From NCBI GenBank assembly GCA_011046055.1, contig DSBN01000394.1, positions 1 to 7,708 on the forward strand: a stretch of DNA of 7,708 nucleotides, given 5' to 3'. Both the position numbers and the translations under genes were made by a program. This DNA comes from Sediminispirochaeta sp. GTDB taxonomy: Bacteria > Spirochaetota > Spirochaetia > DSM-16054 > Sediminispirochaetaceae. The notes beneath the pieces are model-generated. The model did not search any database and had not been told where the DNA came from. It was given only the letters and a program-made list of their open reading frames with translations. Positions 1 to 4,860 of the stretch are shown here, piece after piece (position 1 is the stretch's first letter; each line of letters begins with the position of its first letter).

Positions 1-9
1 GCACTTGCA

Positions 10-32
10 CTTTCCAAAATGAGAATGCCTCC
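10..32 (+). repeat. Degenerate copy of the palindrome arm
   Basis: TTTCCAAAATGAGAAT-GCCTCC at 11-32 matches CTTCCAAATTGAGAATTGC-TCC at 98-119 apart from two single-base substitutions and two single-base indels. It could also pair with the left palindrome arm (about 74-88) as an alternative hairpin. Confidence 0.65.
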
Positions 33-72
33 AACAGTTAGAAACACAAATCATTGCTATGCAAATGAAGCA

Positions 73-114
73 AATTCTCAATTTGGAAGTCATTAGACTT
101 CCAAATTGAGAATT
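73..114. repeat. Perfect palindrome, 19-bp arms, 4-nt loop
   Basis: The arms at 73-91 and 96-114 are exact reverse complements separated by ATTA. The stem is AT-rich and neither strand has a T-run after it, so it does not look like an intrinsic terminator. A degenerate third copy of the right arm lies at 12-28 in direct orientation. The arrangement suggests abutting ends of a small mobile or dispersed repeat, or a protein-binding palindrome. Which of these is not decidable from the sequence. Confidence 0.85.
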
Positions 115-128
115 GCTCCGTTCTGGTA

Positions 129-157
129 TTGACAGTAGTCGGGGCGCTACATAGACT
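129..157 (+). promoter_or_regulatory. Putative sigma70-type promoter for cheR
   Basis: A consensus -35 TTGACA (129-134) is followed after exactly 17 nt by TAGACT (152-157, 4 of 6 matches to TATAAT). A transcript would begin near 163-165, only about 5 nt before the cheR ATG at 169. That fits the absence of a Shine-Dalgarno sequence there. Confidence 0.5.
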
Positions 158-168
158 TTAGCGTACCA

Positions 169-987
169 ATGGACAGATTTTTAACCGAGCAGGAATTCAA
201 ACAGTTTCGCGACCTCATATACGACGAGAGCGGCATACATTTCTCCGAATCCAACCGTTCCATACTGGAGAGCCGACTCAAGGAGCGCTTGCGGAAAACA
301 AACACCGAAACGATTGATCGGTACCACCGGATGCTTTTGGACGACAAATCCGAGATGAAGACCCTTTTGGACACCGTGACCACCAACCTGACTCGGTTTT
401 TTCGAAATACCATGCATTTTCAGACCCTGGAAAACTACGTTATTCCGGATCTGATCAAGCACAAAAAAGAGACCGGGGGCAAGAGCCTCAAAGTCTGGAG
501 CGCCGGCTGCTCCACCGGCGAGGAGCCCTATTCCATCGCCATGGTGATGAAGGACAAGGTTCCCGCTGAGATCCAGATCGAAGTCACCGCTTCAGACCTG
601 AGCCTCAAGTCTCTGATGACCGCCAAGGAGGGCTTCTACCCTCAAAACAAGGTCAACGGCGTACCCGAGAAGTACCTGAAGAGGTTTTTTGAAGTAAAAA
701 ACGGTGGGTATCAGGTAAAAGATGAGATCAAACAGCTGGTGACCTTCGACTATCACAATCTGAAGAACGACAGCGGTCTGCGGAGTTTGGATATTATTTT
801 CTGTCGAAACGTCATTATCTACTTTGACGAGGTTGCCCAGAAGAGCGTGATCGAGAAGTTTTACGAAGCGTTGAACAAGCATTCCTATCTGTTCATCGGC
901 CATTCGGAATCTCTGTTTGGAATGAAGACAAAGTTCGAGTTTTTGAAAACCGATTGGGCGGTTATTTACCGTAAGTTCTTACAGTGA
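169..987 (+). CDS. cheR: CheR, chemoreceptor glutamate methyltransferase
   Basis: CheR transfers methyl groups from S-adenosylmethionine to glutamates on the cytoplasmic part of methyl-accepting chemotaxis proteins, and so drives adaptation. The 272-aa length is typical. The helical CheR N-terminal domain covers about 1-80 and ends in the signature TTNLTRFFRN (71-80), as in enterobacterial CheR. The SAM-binding motif VWSAGCSTGEEPYSIAM lies at 109-125, with FCRNVIIYFD at 211-220 and the closing GHSESLF at 244-250. The ATG at 169 gives the family's normal N terminus (FLTEQEFKQFRDLIY). No ribosome-binding site precedes it, and a promoter sits almost on top of it, so the mRNA may be nearly leaderless. 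cheB follows 64 nt downstream and is probably co-transcribed. Confidence 0.97.
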   Translation: MDRFLTEQEFKQFRDLIYDESGIHFSESNRSILESRLKERLRKTNTETIDRYHRMLLDDKSEMKTLLDTVTTNLTRFFRNTMHFQTLENYVIPDLIKHKKETGGKSLKVWSAGCSTGEEPYSIAMVMKDKVPAEIQIEVTASDLSLKSLMTAKEGFYPQNKVNGVPEKYLKRFFEVKNGGYQVKDEIKQLVTFDYHNLKNDSGLRSLDIIFCRNVIIYFDEVAQKSVIEKFYEALNKHSYLFIGHSESLFGMKTKFEFLKTDWAVIYRKFLQ

Positions 988-1013
988 GGCTCTACCGTGA
1001 AGCGAAGAGCCTC
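986..1013 (+). other. Intercistronic stem-loop between cheR and cheB
   Basis: GAGGCTCT (986-993) and AGAGCCTC (1006-1013) are perfect complements with a 12-nt loop, and the stem begins inside the cheR stop codon. A purine run follows instead of a T-run, so it is not a classical terminator. A strong SD-like GGAGG at 1014-1018 follows but has no start codon at a suitable distance. The hairpin may affect mRNA stability or the relative expression of cheB. Confidence 0.6.
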
Positions 1014-1051
1014 GGAGGAAAAAAATAGCACAACAACTCGAGGGGAGGCCT

Positions 1052-2209
1052 GTGGATAGCGAAAACATTTCCGTTGTAGTATGCGACGACTCAGCTCTGA
1101 TGCGCAATCTGGTCGGCAAAATGGTCGAGAATAACGAAGGACTCGAACTGGCGGGGAAGGCGATGAACGGAAGATTTCTGCTACAGAAGATACCCCGGCT
1201 CAAGCCGGATGTCATCGTCCTCGATATAGAGATGCCCGATATGAACGGTATCGAGTTTCTCGAGGAGCGAAAAAAAAGAGGCATAGACATTCCGGTGGTG
1301 ATTCTCTCCTCCATTGCCAGCCGCGGCGCCCGGATCACCATGGAGGCTCTCTCATTGGGTGCTTCGGATTTCATCCAAAAACCATCCGGATCCATCAGCG
1401 AGGACATTCACCTCATCGAACGGAATCTGGTGGAGATGCTGCGCGCCTACGGACGGCAGTATCGCAAGAAGATCGGCGCCCAGCCGCCGCGCCCCGTCGA
1501 GAAGAGCGAGGCCGGCGGTACTCCCCCGCGGGAGAAGCCCAGTGAACAGCCTAGCTCGGCCGCGGCTATTCTCGAACCAAAGCCCAAAAAGATAGAAGCC
1601 GTCGCCCCGCCGGTGTCTCGCCGAGAGGCCGGGCCGGTGGAGCTGCTGGCTATTGGAATATCCACCGGAGGACCGAACGCGCTGCGGGAGGTTTTCGCCA
1701 AAATCGATCCGGAGTTCCCGGTCCCGATAGTGGTGGTCCAGCATATGCCCGCCGGCTTCACCACGGAGTTTGCCAAGAGTCTCGACCGTATTTGCCCGCT
1801 GGAGGTCAAGGAAGCCTCCGACGGAGATCTGCTCAAGGCCGGTCGGATCCTGATCTGTCCGGGGGATCACCATATCGAGGTTCAGAAGCGGCGTCTGGCC
1901 GGTACGATCAAGCTCAGCCAAAGCGACCTGGTCAACGGTCACCGCCCCTCGGCGGACGTGCTTTTCGAGTCGGTGGCTCGGGAGTACGGCGGCCGTAGCA
2001 TGGCGGTGATTATGACCGGGATGGGCCGCGATGGGGCAAAACGGATCGGTGAGATACACCGTTTAGGCGGGATCACCATCGGGCAGGATCAGGAGAGCAG
2101 CATCGTCTACGGTATGCCTAAGGTAGCCGCCGAGATGGGGCACCTACAGCACATCGTTTCGCTAAAAGATATGGCCGAGACCCTGAACCGCCTGGTACGG
2201 GAGACTTAG
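1052..2209 (+). CDS. cheB: CheB, chemoreceptor methylesterase/glutamine deamidase
   Basis: CheB removes receptor methyl groups and deamidates receptor glutamines, and is activated by phosphotransfer from CheA. It is 385 aa. The N-terminal receiver domain (about 6-125) has the acidic pair D12-D13, phospho-acceptor D58 in VLDIEMP, S86/S87 and K110. The C-terminal esterase domain (about 196-383) shows the serine-histidine-aspartate triad: S204 in GISTGGP, H231 in QHMP and D327 in GMGRDG. The linker (about 126-195) is longer than in enterobacterial CheB and rich in P, E, K and A. I chose the GTG start at 1052 because GGGGAGG (1042-1048) precedes it by 3 nt and the receiver fold begins directly after it. 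The stop codon overlaps that of the converging rseC-like gene. Confidence 0.97.
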   Translation: MDSENISVVVCDDSALMRNLVGKMVENNEGLELAGKAMNGRFLLQKIPRLKPDVIVLDIEMPDMNGIEFLEERKKRGIDIPVVILSSIASRGARITMEALSLGASDFIQKPSGSISEDIHLIERNLVEMLRAYGRQYRKKIGAQPPRPVEKSEAGGTPPREKPSEQPSSAAAILEPKPKKIEAVAPPVSRREAGPVELLAIGISTGGPNALREVFAKIDPEFPVPIVVVQHMPAGFTTEFAKSLDRICPLEVKEASDGDLLKAGRILICPGDHHIEVQKRRLAGTIKLSQSDLVNGHRPSADVLFESVAREYGGRSMAVIMTGMGRDGAKRIGEIHRLGGITIGQDQESSIVYGMPKVAAEMGHLQHIVSLKDMAETLNRLVRET

Positions 2210-2610
2210 ATCTTTTTGATCACTTCGGGGTAGTTCTTCTCTTTATTGATGTAGTTGTAAATGTAGCTCGCGGCAAACCCTGCTCCGAGACCGGCCAGGC
2301 CGAACAGAGCCTTCAGCCCCTCTCCCGAGTCGGGCAGCAGGCGGTCGGCCATCAAGAACCCGGCGATGAAGGTGAGCAGCGGAAAAATCAACACAATAAA
2401 TCCTGAGAAAATAGTCCGTCCCGGCGGCAGGAAGAACTCCACTTGGTCGCCTTCGTGCAGCGAAAGCCGGCGTCGGTTGCGGGCTATGATCTCCCGGCCT
2501 TGGGTCTTGCAGAAGGAGCTCGCCCCGCAAGATTTGCAGGCGGCATCGCTGTGACAGGAGAGGAAAATCTCCTCACCCTCTATCCTTTGTATAACTCCAG
2601 CCTCTTTCAT
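2206..2610 (-). CDS. RseC/MucC-like inner-membrane cysteine protein
   Basis: The 134-aa protein belongs by pattern to the RseC/MucC family. Known members act in envelope-stress control (RseC) or help keep SoxR reduced together with the Rsx/Rnf complex. The N-terminal cytoplasmic part carries the family's C-x5-C-x2-C-x5-C cluster (C19, C25, C28, C34). A small domain with LHEGDQVEFFLPPG (51-64) follows, then two membrane spans at about 67-87 and 100-118 and a short basic tail. The ATG at 2610 has AGAGGAA at 2619-2625, 8 nt upstream. The gene's first 38 bp overlap the end of the upstream ymdB-like gene, so translation is probably coupled. No Rnf genes are visible, so the specific role here is unknown. 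Confidence 0.85.
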   Translation of the reverse strand: MKEAGVIQRIEGEEIFLSCHSDAACKSCGASSFCKTQGREIIARNRRRLSLHEGDQVEFFLPPGRTIFSGFIVLIFPLLTFIAGFLMADRLLPDSGEGLKALFGLAGLGAGFAASYIYNYINKEKNYPEVIKKI

Positions 2611-3448
2611 CGTTCTTATTCCTCTTATTCTGCTTTTCTCCTTCCGGAGAGTCTTGCATGTTTTCTACGGGCCAGCGGAGGCGTTCGATCGACTTCGCCG
2701 TTCCATCTGTATTAATATCTATAATTACTCCCTGTAATTCAAGGGTGTCCCAGGTCTCATTGGATCTTTCGGGTATTTGAGTGGTAAATTTTTCGATCTC
2801 CACCTTGGGGTCTAAGCCTCCGACGCTCATGAAGCTGCCGGTTCTGCCGGTGTCGCAGATCACCGCGGTGCCCTTGGCCTTGATATGCTCGTCGGCGGTC
2901 AAGACTTTGCCGTGGCTTCCTATCACCGCCGAGACCATACCGTCGGCGTGGTGGAACATGGAGTACTTTTCGGCGGTTGTGGCGGCGTGAAAGTCGAGGA
3001 TGATAATGCCAGTCTCCTCCTTGATCCGCGAGACCAGCTCCGGGAGAAAGGTGAAAGGGTTGCTCAGGTGGACCCGGCTGAAGCCTGACTGTCCCAGCAT
3101 TGAGATGACTCCCACTTTCCGTTCGCCCACTGGGTAGGTCCGCCAACCGCGGCCTGGGTTCCCCGGCGGGTAGTTGGCCGGGCGGAGGATGTAGGAGGAT
3201 TTTGCGATGTGGGGGACCATGTCTTTTTTGTAGTAGATCTTTTCTCCCCCGGTGATCACGTCGATACCCAATTTTCTCAAGTAGATCGAGTGGTTCTTTC
3301 CCAGCCCAAATCCTCCGGTGGCTCCTTCGCCGTTGGCTATGACGAAGTCGATCTCTCTGCTCTCTTTTATCCGCGGCAGGGCGTTTTTGACACAGTACAC
3401 TCCGGCTTTGCCGACGATTTCTCCGATATATAAGACCCGTATACCCAT
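2573..3448 (-). CDS. YmdB-like metallophosphoesterase homologue with altered active site
   Basis: The 291-aa protein aligns along its length with the YmdB (TIGR00282) cyclic-nucleotide phosphodiesterases. Shared motifs include VLYIGEIVGKAG, LRPANYPPGNPGRG, IILDFHAATTAEK, LTADEHI and KGTAVICDTGRTG. Compared with B. subtilis YmdB, as I recall its active site, E41 (E39), H154 (H150) and H179 (H175) are kept. The others differ: D8 is E10, N40 is G42, N67-H68 is E69-K70, and H177 is K181. It may be inactive as a phosphodiesterase, or bind a different ligand. The start at 3448 matches the family N terminus (MGIRVLYIG). The frame stays open 63 codons upstream but without homology. A charged tail of about 25 residues extends past the family end and overlaps the next gene. 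Confidence 0.85.
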   Translation of the reverse strand: MGIRVLYIGEIVGKAGVYCVKNALPRIKESREIDFVIANGEGATGGFGLGKNHSIYLRKLGIDVITGGEKIYYKKDMVPHIAKSSYILRPANYPPGNPGRGWRTYPVGERKVGVISMLGQSGFSRVHLSNPFTFLPELVSRIKEETGIIILDFHAATTAEKYSMFHHADGMVSAVIGSHGKVLTADEHIKAKGTAVICDTGRTGSFMSVGGLDPKVEIEKFTTQIPERSNETWDTLELQGVIIDINTDGTAKSIERLRWPVENMQDSPEGEKQNKRNKNDERGWSYTKDRG

Positions 3449-3601
3449 ACAATTCCCGTTCCCGTTGAAGATTCCGTGAGAATAACAGATTCTGGGCAAA
3501 GAGAGAAGCCGAGTTCGACGGCTCACGGCCAGGATATTGGGGGCGAATTCTGTACCGTCCAGGAGAATGTTGTTTTTTCGTCTCGGAATGACCCAGGATA
3601 G

Positions 3602-3643
3602 GCGGTTTTTTCTGCGTCTTGGGTAAAAATAACCCAAACCGCT
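3602..3643. repeat. Interrupted inverted repeat upstream of the ymdB-like gene
   Basis: TTGGGT (3619-3624) pairs with ACCCAA (3632-3637). Directly outside the right arm, ACCGC (3638-3642) pairs with GCGGT (3602-3606), leaving a 12-nt bulge on the left. No T-run follows on either strand, so it is not a standard terminator. Its role is unknown. Confidence 0.4.
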
Positions 3644-3799
3644 TCTGCACCAAAGTGCTCTAAGAATAAAGTCTGAAGCCTGCGTTGAACTTATTATCCT
3701 GTAAAGGAATAGGGCATCTTTTTTATTTTGACGGTACGGTTGTTATTATATTTTCTGGTATGAAAATTGCATAATAAATAGTAGACGTAGAACGTCCGC

Positions 3800-3855
3800 G
3801 GCGGCCGTATGGCGCCGACTATTTCCGTACACGGTTGCCCGTAAGGGGACCGGAA
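3800..3855 (+). promoter_or_regulatory. Structured leader region upstream of hsp20
   Basis: Two hairpins are possible: 3800-3816 (GGC, bulged G, GCC, then GGCGCC) and 3832-3852 (CGGT/ACCG outside CCC/GGG, closed by a GTAA tetraloop). TTCCG (3823-3827) could instead pair with CGGAA (3851-3855), giving a competing fold. Small heat-shock genes often have RNA thermometers in this place. I do not see clear sequestration of the Shine-Dalgarno GAGGT, so this remains a suggestion. Confidence 0.3.
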
Positions 3856-3875
3856 CACGCAAAGTGAGGTGTGAC

Positions 3876-4385
3876 ATGAAAGACCGAATCGTTATCGACA
3901 TTGGTCAGATCATGGACGAGATCTTCGAAGCGACTCGAAATCTGGGAGAGTCTTTCGGGGGTGGAGCCCATGAGCGCAAGGCAGAGGATTATTTCCACTG
4001 GAACGATCAAACCGACTACTACCCATCGTACTCCTATCCGCCGATGAACGTCTATTTGACGAAGGCGAAGGAGATGGTCTTCGAGTTCGCTCTGGCCGGC
4101 TTTCAGGAGCAGGATATCCAGATCGAGTATCAGGGAGATTACATGGTTTTTTCGGCCAAGAGCCCCGAGATGGAGCCCGAGGAGGACGTACGCTACTTCA
4201 AACGCCGACTGAAGTTCAAGCCCATCGAAAACCAGAGGTACTATGTACCGGAGGACAAGTTCGACCGAGAGGCGACCAAGGCGGTTTTCAAAAACGGAGT
4301 GCTGAAAATCACCGTTCCGCCCAAGGAGACTATTGAAACGAAAGAGGGAATCAAGGTAGAAATCGTAAAGGAGGAAGACGAATGA
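3876..4385 (+). CDS. Hsp20-family small heat-shock protein
   Basis: Small heat-shock proteins are ATP-independent holdases that bind unfolding proteins in the cytoplasm. The 169-aa product has a variable N-terminal arm (1-54) rich in D, E, Y and aromatic residues. The alpha-crystallin domain spans about 55-149 (PMNVYLTKAKEMVFEFALAG, then YFKRRLKF), with the hallmark A-x-x-x-N-G-V-L as AVFKNGVLKITVP (136-148). The C-terminal tail has IKV/VEI (159-163), resembling the I-x-I motif used for oligomer assembly. I prefer the ATG at 3876 to an in-frame GTG at 3864 because GAGGT (3866-3870) lies 5 nt upstream of the ATG. The stop codon shares ATGA with the next small gene, so the two form one translational unit. 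Confidence 0.93.
   Translation: MKDRIVIDIGQIMDEIFEATRNLGESFGGGAHERKAEDYFHWNDQTDYYPSYSYPPMNVYLTKAKEMVFEFALAGFQEQDIQIEYQGDYMVFSAKSPEMEPEEDVRYFKRRLKFKPIENQRYYVPEDKFDREATKAVFKNGVLKITVPPKETIETKEGIKVEIVKEEDE
4367..4376 (+). promoter_or_regulatory. Near-perfect Shine-Dalgarno for the 44-aa gene
   Basis: AAAGGAGGAA lies inside the end of the hsp20 coding region. Its AGGAGG core ends 7 nt before the ATG at 4382. This spacing and strength are the main evidence that the small downstream frame is translated. Confidence 0.85.
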
Positions 4386-4516
4386 TTTTTTGGATAATAG
4401 TAGGTATGGCCATTGGATATTTTTTCAAACCACAGCTGGACGTATTGGTCGGGAAGGTGATCCGGATGATCAGGGACAACAATAAAAACTATCCGGACCG
4501 AGACAACCGCTTCTAA
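4382..4516 (+). CDS. Small single-span membrane protein (44 aa), coupled to Hsp20
   Basis: I recognise no family. The protein begins MIFWIIVGMAIGYFF, a single hydrophobic span of about 15 residues. A proline follows, then an amphipathic basic stretch (QLDVLVGKVIRMIRD, 18-32) and a charged, polar tail rich in N, D and R. The tail probably faces the cytoplasm. The ATG overlaps the hsp20 TGA in an ATGA arrangement, and a near-perfect Shine-Dalgarno lies 7 nt upstream. A strong terminator begins 43 nt after the stop, so hsp20 and this gene form a closed two-gene unit. A role such as tethering Hsp20 or sensing membrane stress is speculation from context only. Confidence 0.75.
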   Translation: MIFWIIVGMAIGYFFKPQLDVLVGKVIRMIRDNNKNYPDRDNRF

Positions 4517-4559
4517 TCGTTTTGATTGGAACGGTTGTCCATTAAAATATACCCACGGG

Positions 4560-4607
4560 AAAGGCCGTCGGTCGTGCTGAGCCGCGACTGGCGGTCTTTC
4601 TTTTTTT
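4560..4607 (+). terminator. Strong intrinsic terminator of the hsp20 unit
   Basis: A 17-bp stem (4560-4576 with 4583-4599) is fully paired if four G-T wobbles are allowed. It has a 6-nt loop, and the T-rich 3' arm end runs into a T7 tract at 4601-4607. It insulates hsp20 from the tRNA promoter that starts 8 nt later. Confidence 0.92.
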
Positions 4608-4614
4608 ATCGTAC

Positions 4615-4643
4615 TTGACATCTTGGGGCTTTCTCATTAGTAT
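4615..4643 (+). promoter_or_regulatory. Promoter of tRNA-Leu
   Basis: A consensus -35 TTGACA (4615-4620), a 17-nt spacer and TAGTAT (4638-4643, 4 of 6 matches). The predicted start near 4650 leaves a 5' leader of only about 5 nt before the tRNA. Confidence 0.7.
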
Positions 4644-4654
4644 TTCTTTCACCC

Positions 4655-4738
4655 GCCCAGGTGGTGAAATTGGTAGACACGCTAGGTTCAGGGTCTAGTG
4701 GCCTTGCGGCCGTGGGGGTTCGACTCCCCCCCTGGGCA
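4655..4738 (+). tRNA. tRNA-Leu (anticodon CAG)
   Basis: A complete class II tRNA of 84 nt. The acceptor arm GCCCAGG (4655-4661) pairs with CCTGGGC (4731-4737), with discriminator A at 4738. The anticodon stem is 4682-4686 with 4694-4698, the loop is TTCAGGG, and the anticodon CAG is at 4689-4691, reading CUG codons. The long variable arm GGCC-TTGC-GGCC (4700-4711) is characteristic of leucine tRNA. The T stem is five G-C pairs around TTCGACT. The 3' CCA is not encoded and must be added enzymatically. Confidence 0.96.
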
Positions 4739-4772
4739 ATAAATAAAGCCTCTTAATAAAAGGAATTACAAT

Positions 4773-4805
4773 CCACCCTCAAAAACGAGGTGGTTTTTTA
4801 TTTTA
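4773..4805 (+). terminator. Intrinsic terminator after tRNA-Leu
   Basis: The left arm 4773-4780 pairs with GAGGTGG (4787-4793), leaving one bulged C and a 6-nt A-rich loop. TTTTTTATTTT follows. It ends about 20 bp before the left end of the insertion sequence. Confidence 0.82.
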
Positions 4806-4825
4806 AAAAGTACTTTACATTACAA

Positions 4826-4854
4826 CCTAAAATCCCAATAAAGTTATAACGAGG
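4826..4854 (+). repeat. Left terminal inverted repeat of the IS
   Basis: Starts CCTAAAATCCC and ends AGTTATAACGAGG. It differs from the reverse complement of the right end (6478-6506) at only two central positions. The transposase stop codon lies 7 bp inside it. Confidence 0.95.
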
Positions 4855-4860
4855 TTTCCG

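Larger units (their letters stand above)
1..168. other. Non-coding region upstream of cheR with repeats
   Basis: No convincing gene is present. One plus-strand frame is open from base 1 to a TAG at 94-96 (31 codons), but it runs through the repeat copies and its product resembles nothing I know, so I do not call it. The region holds a three-copy repeat, a long palindrome and a putative promoter for cheR, each listed separately. Confidence 0.6.
3449..3875. other. 427-bp divergent intergenic region (ymdB-like / hsp20)
   Basis: No convincing gene. Bases 3449-3637 are open on the minus strand but do not look conserved. A hairpin lies at 3602-3643. An AT-rich block at 3718-3780 contains TTGACG (3728-3733), but I cannot find a well-spaced -10, so the hsp20 promoter is unassigned. 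I see no CIRCE operator. Bases 3800-3855 are GC-rich and can form several hairpins that would sit in the hsp20 leader RNA. Confidence 0.5.

Noticed and set aside
73..114. Palindrome as an intrinsic terminator of an upstream gene
   Set aside because: The stem is AT-rich and no T-run follows on either strand.
1352..2059. Long minus-strand frame opposite cheB (235 codons)
   Set aside because: It is an antisense shadow of a clearly coding, conserved cheB.
3535..3600. Possible remnant of a widespread dispersed repeat (minus-strand TCATTCCGAG-like stretch)
   Set aside because: Only about ten bases resemble it and the surrounding sequence does not follow the usual repeat.
3449..3637. In-frame N-terminal extension of the ymdB-like gene by 63 codons
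   Set aside because: The family begins at MGIRVLYIG (3448). The extension has arginine-rich low-complexity content, no homology I can see, and crosses a hairpin.
2757..3653. Long arginine/proline-rich minus-strand frame (298 codons)
   Set aside because: It is an overlapping frame of the ymdB-like gene with no recognisable domain and biased composition.
3809..3844. 11-codon frame as an hsp20 leader peptide
   Set aside because: It has no ribosome-binding site and no run of regulatory codons. It lies within predicted hairpins.
3864..3875. GTG start for hsp20, 4 codons upstream
   Set aside because: It overlaps the Shine-Dalgarno GAGGT, which is well spaced for the ATG at 3876.
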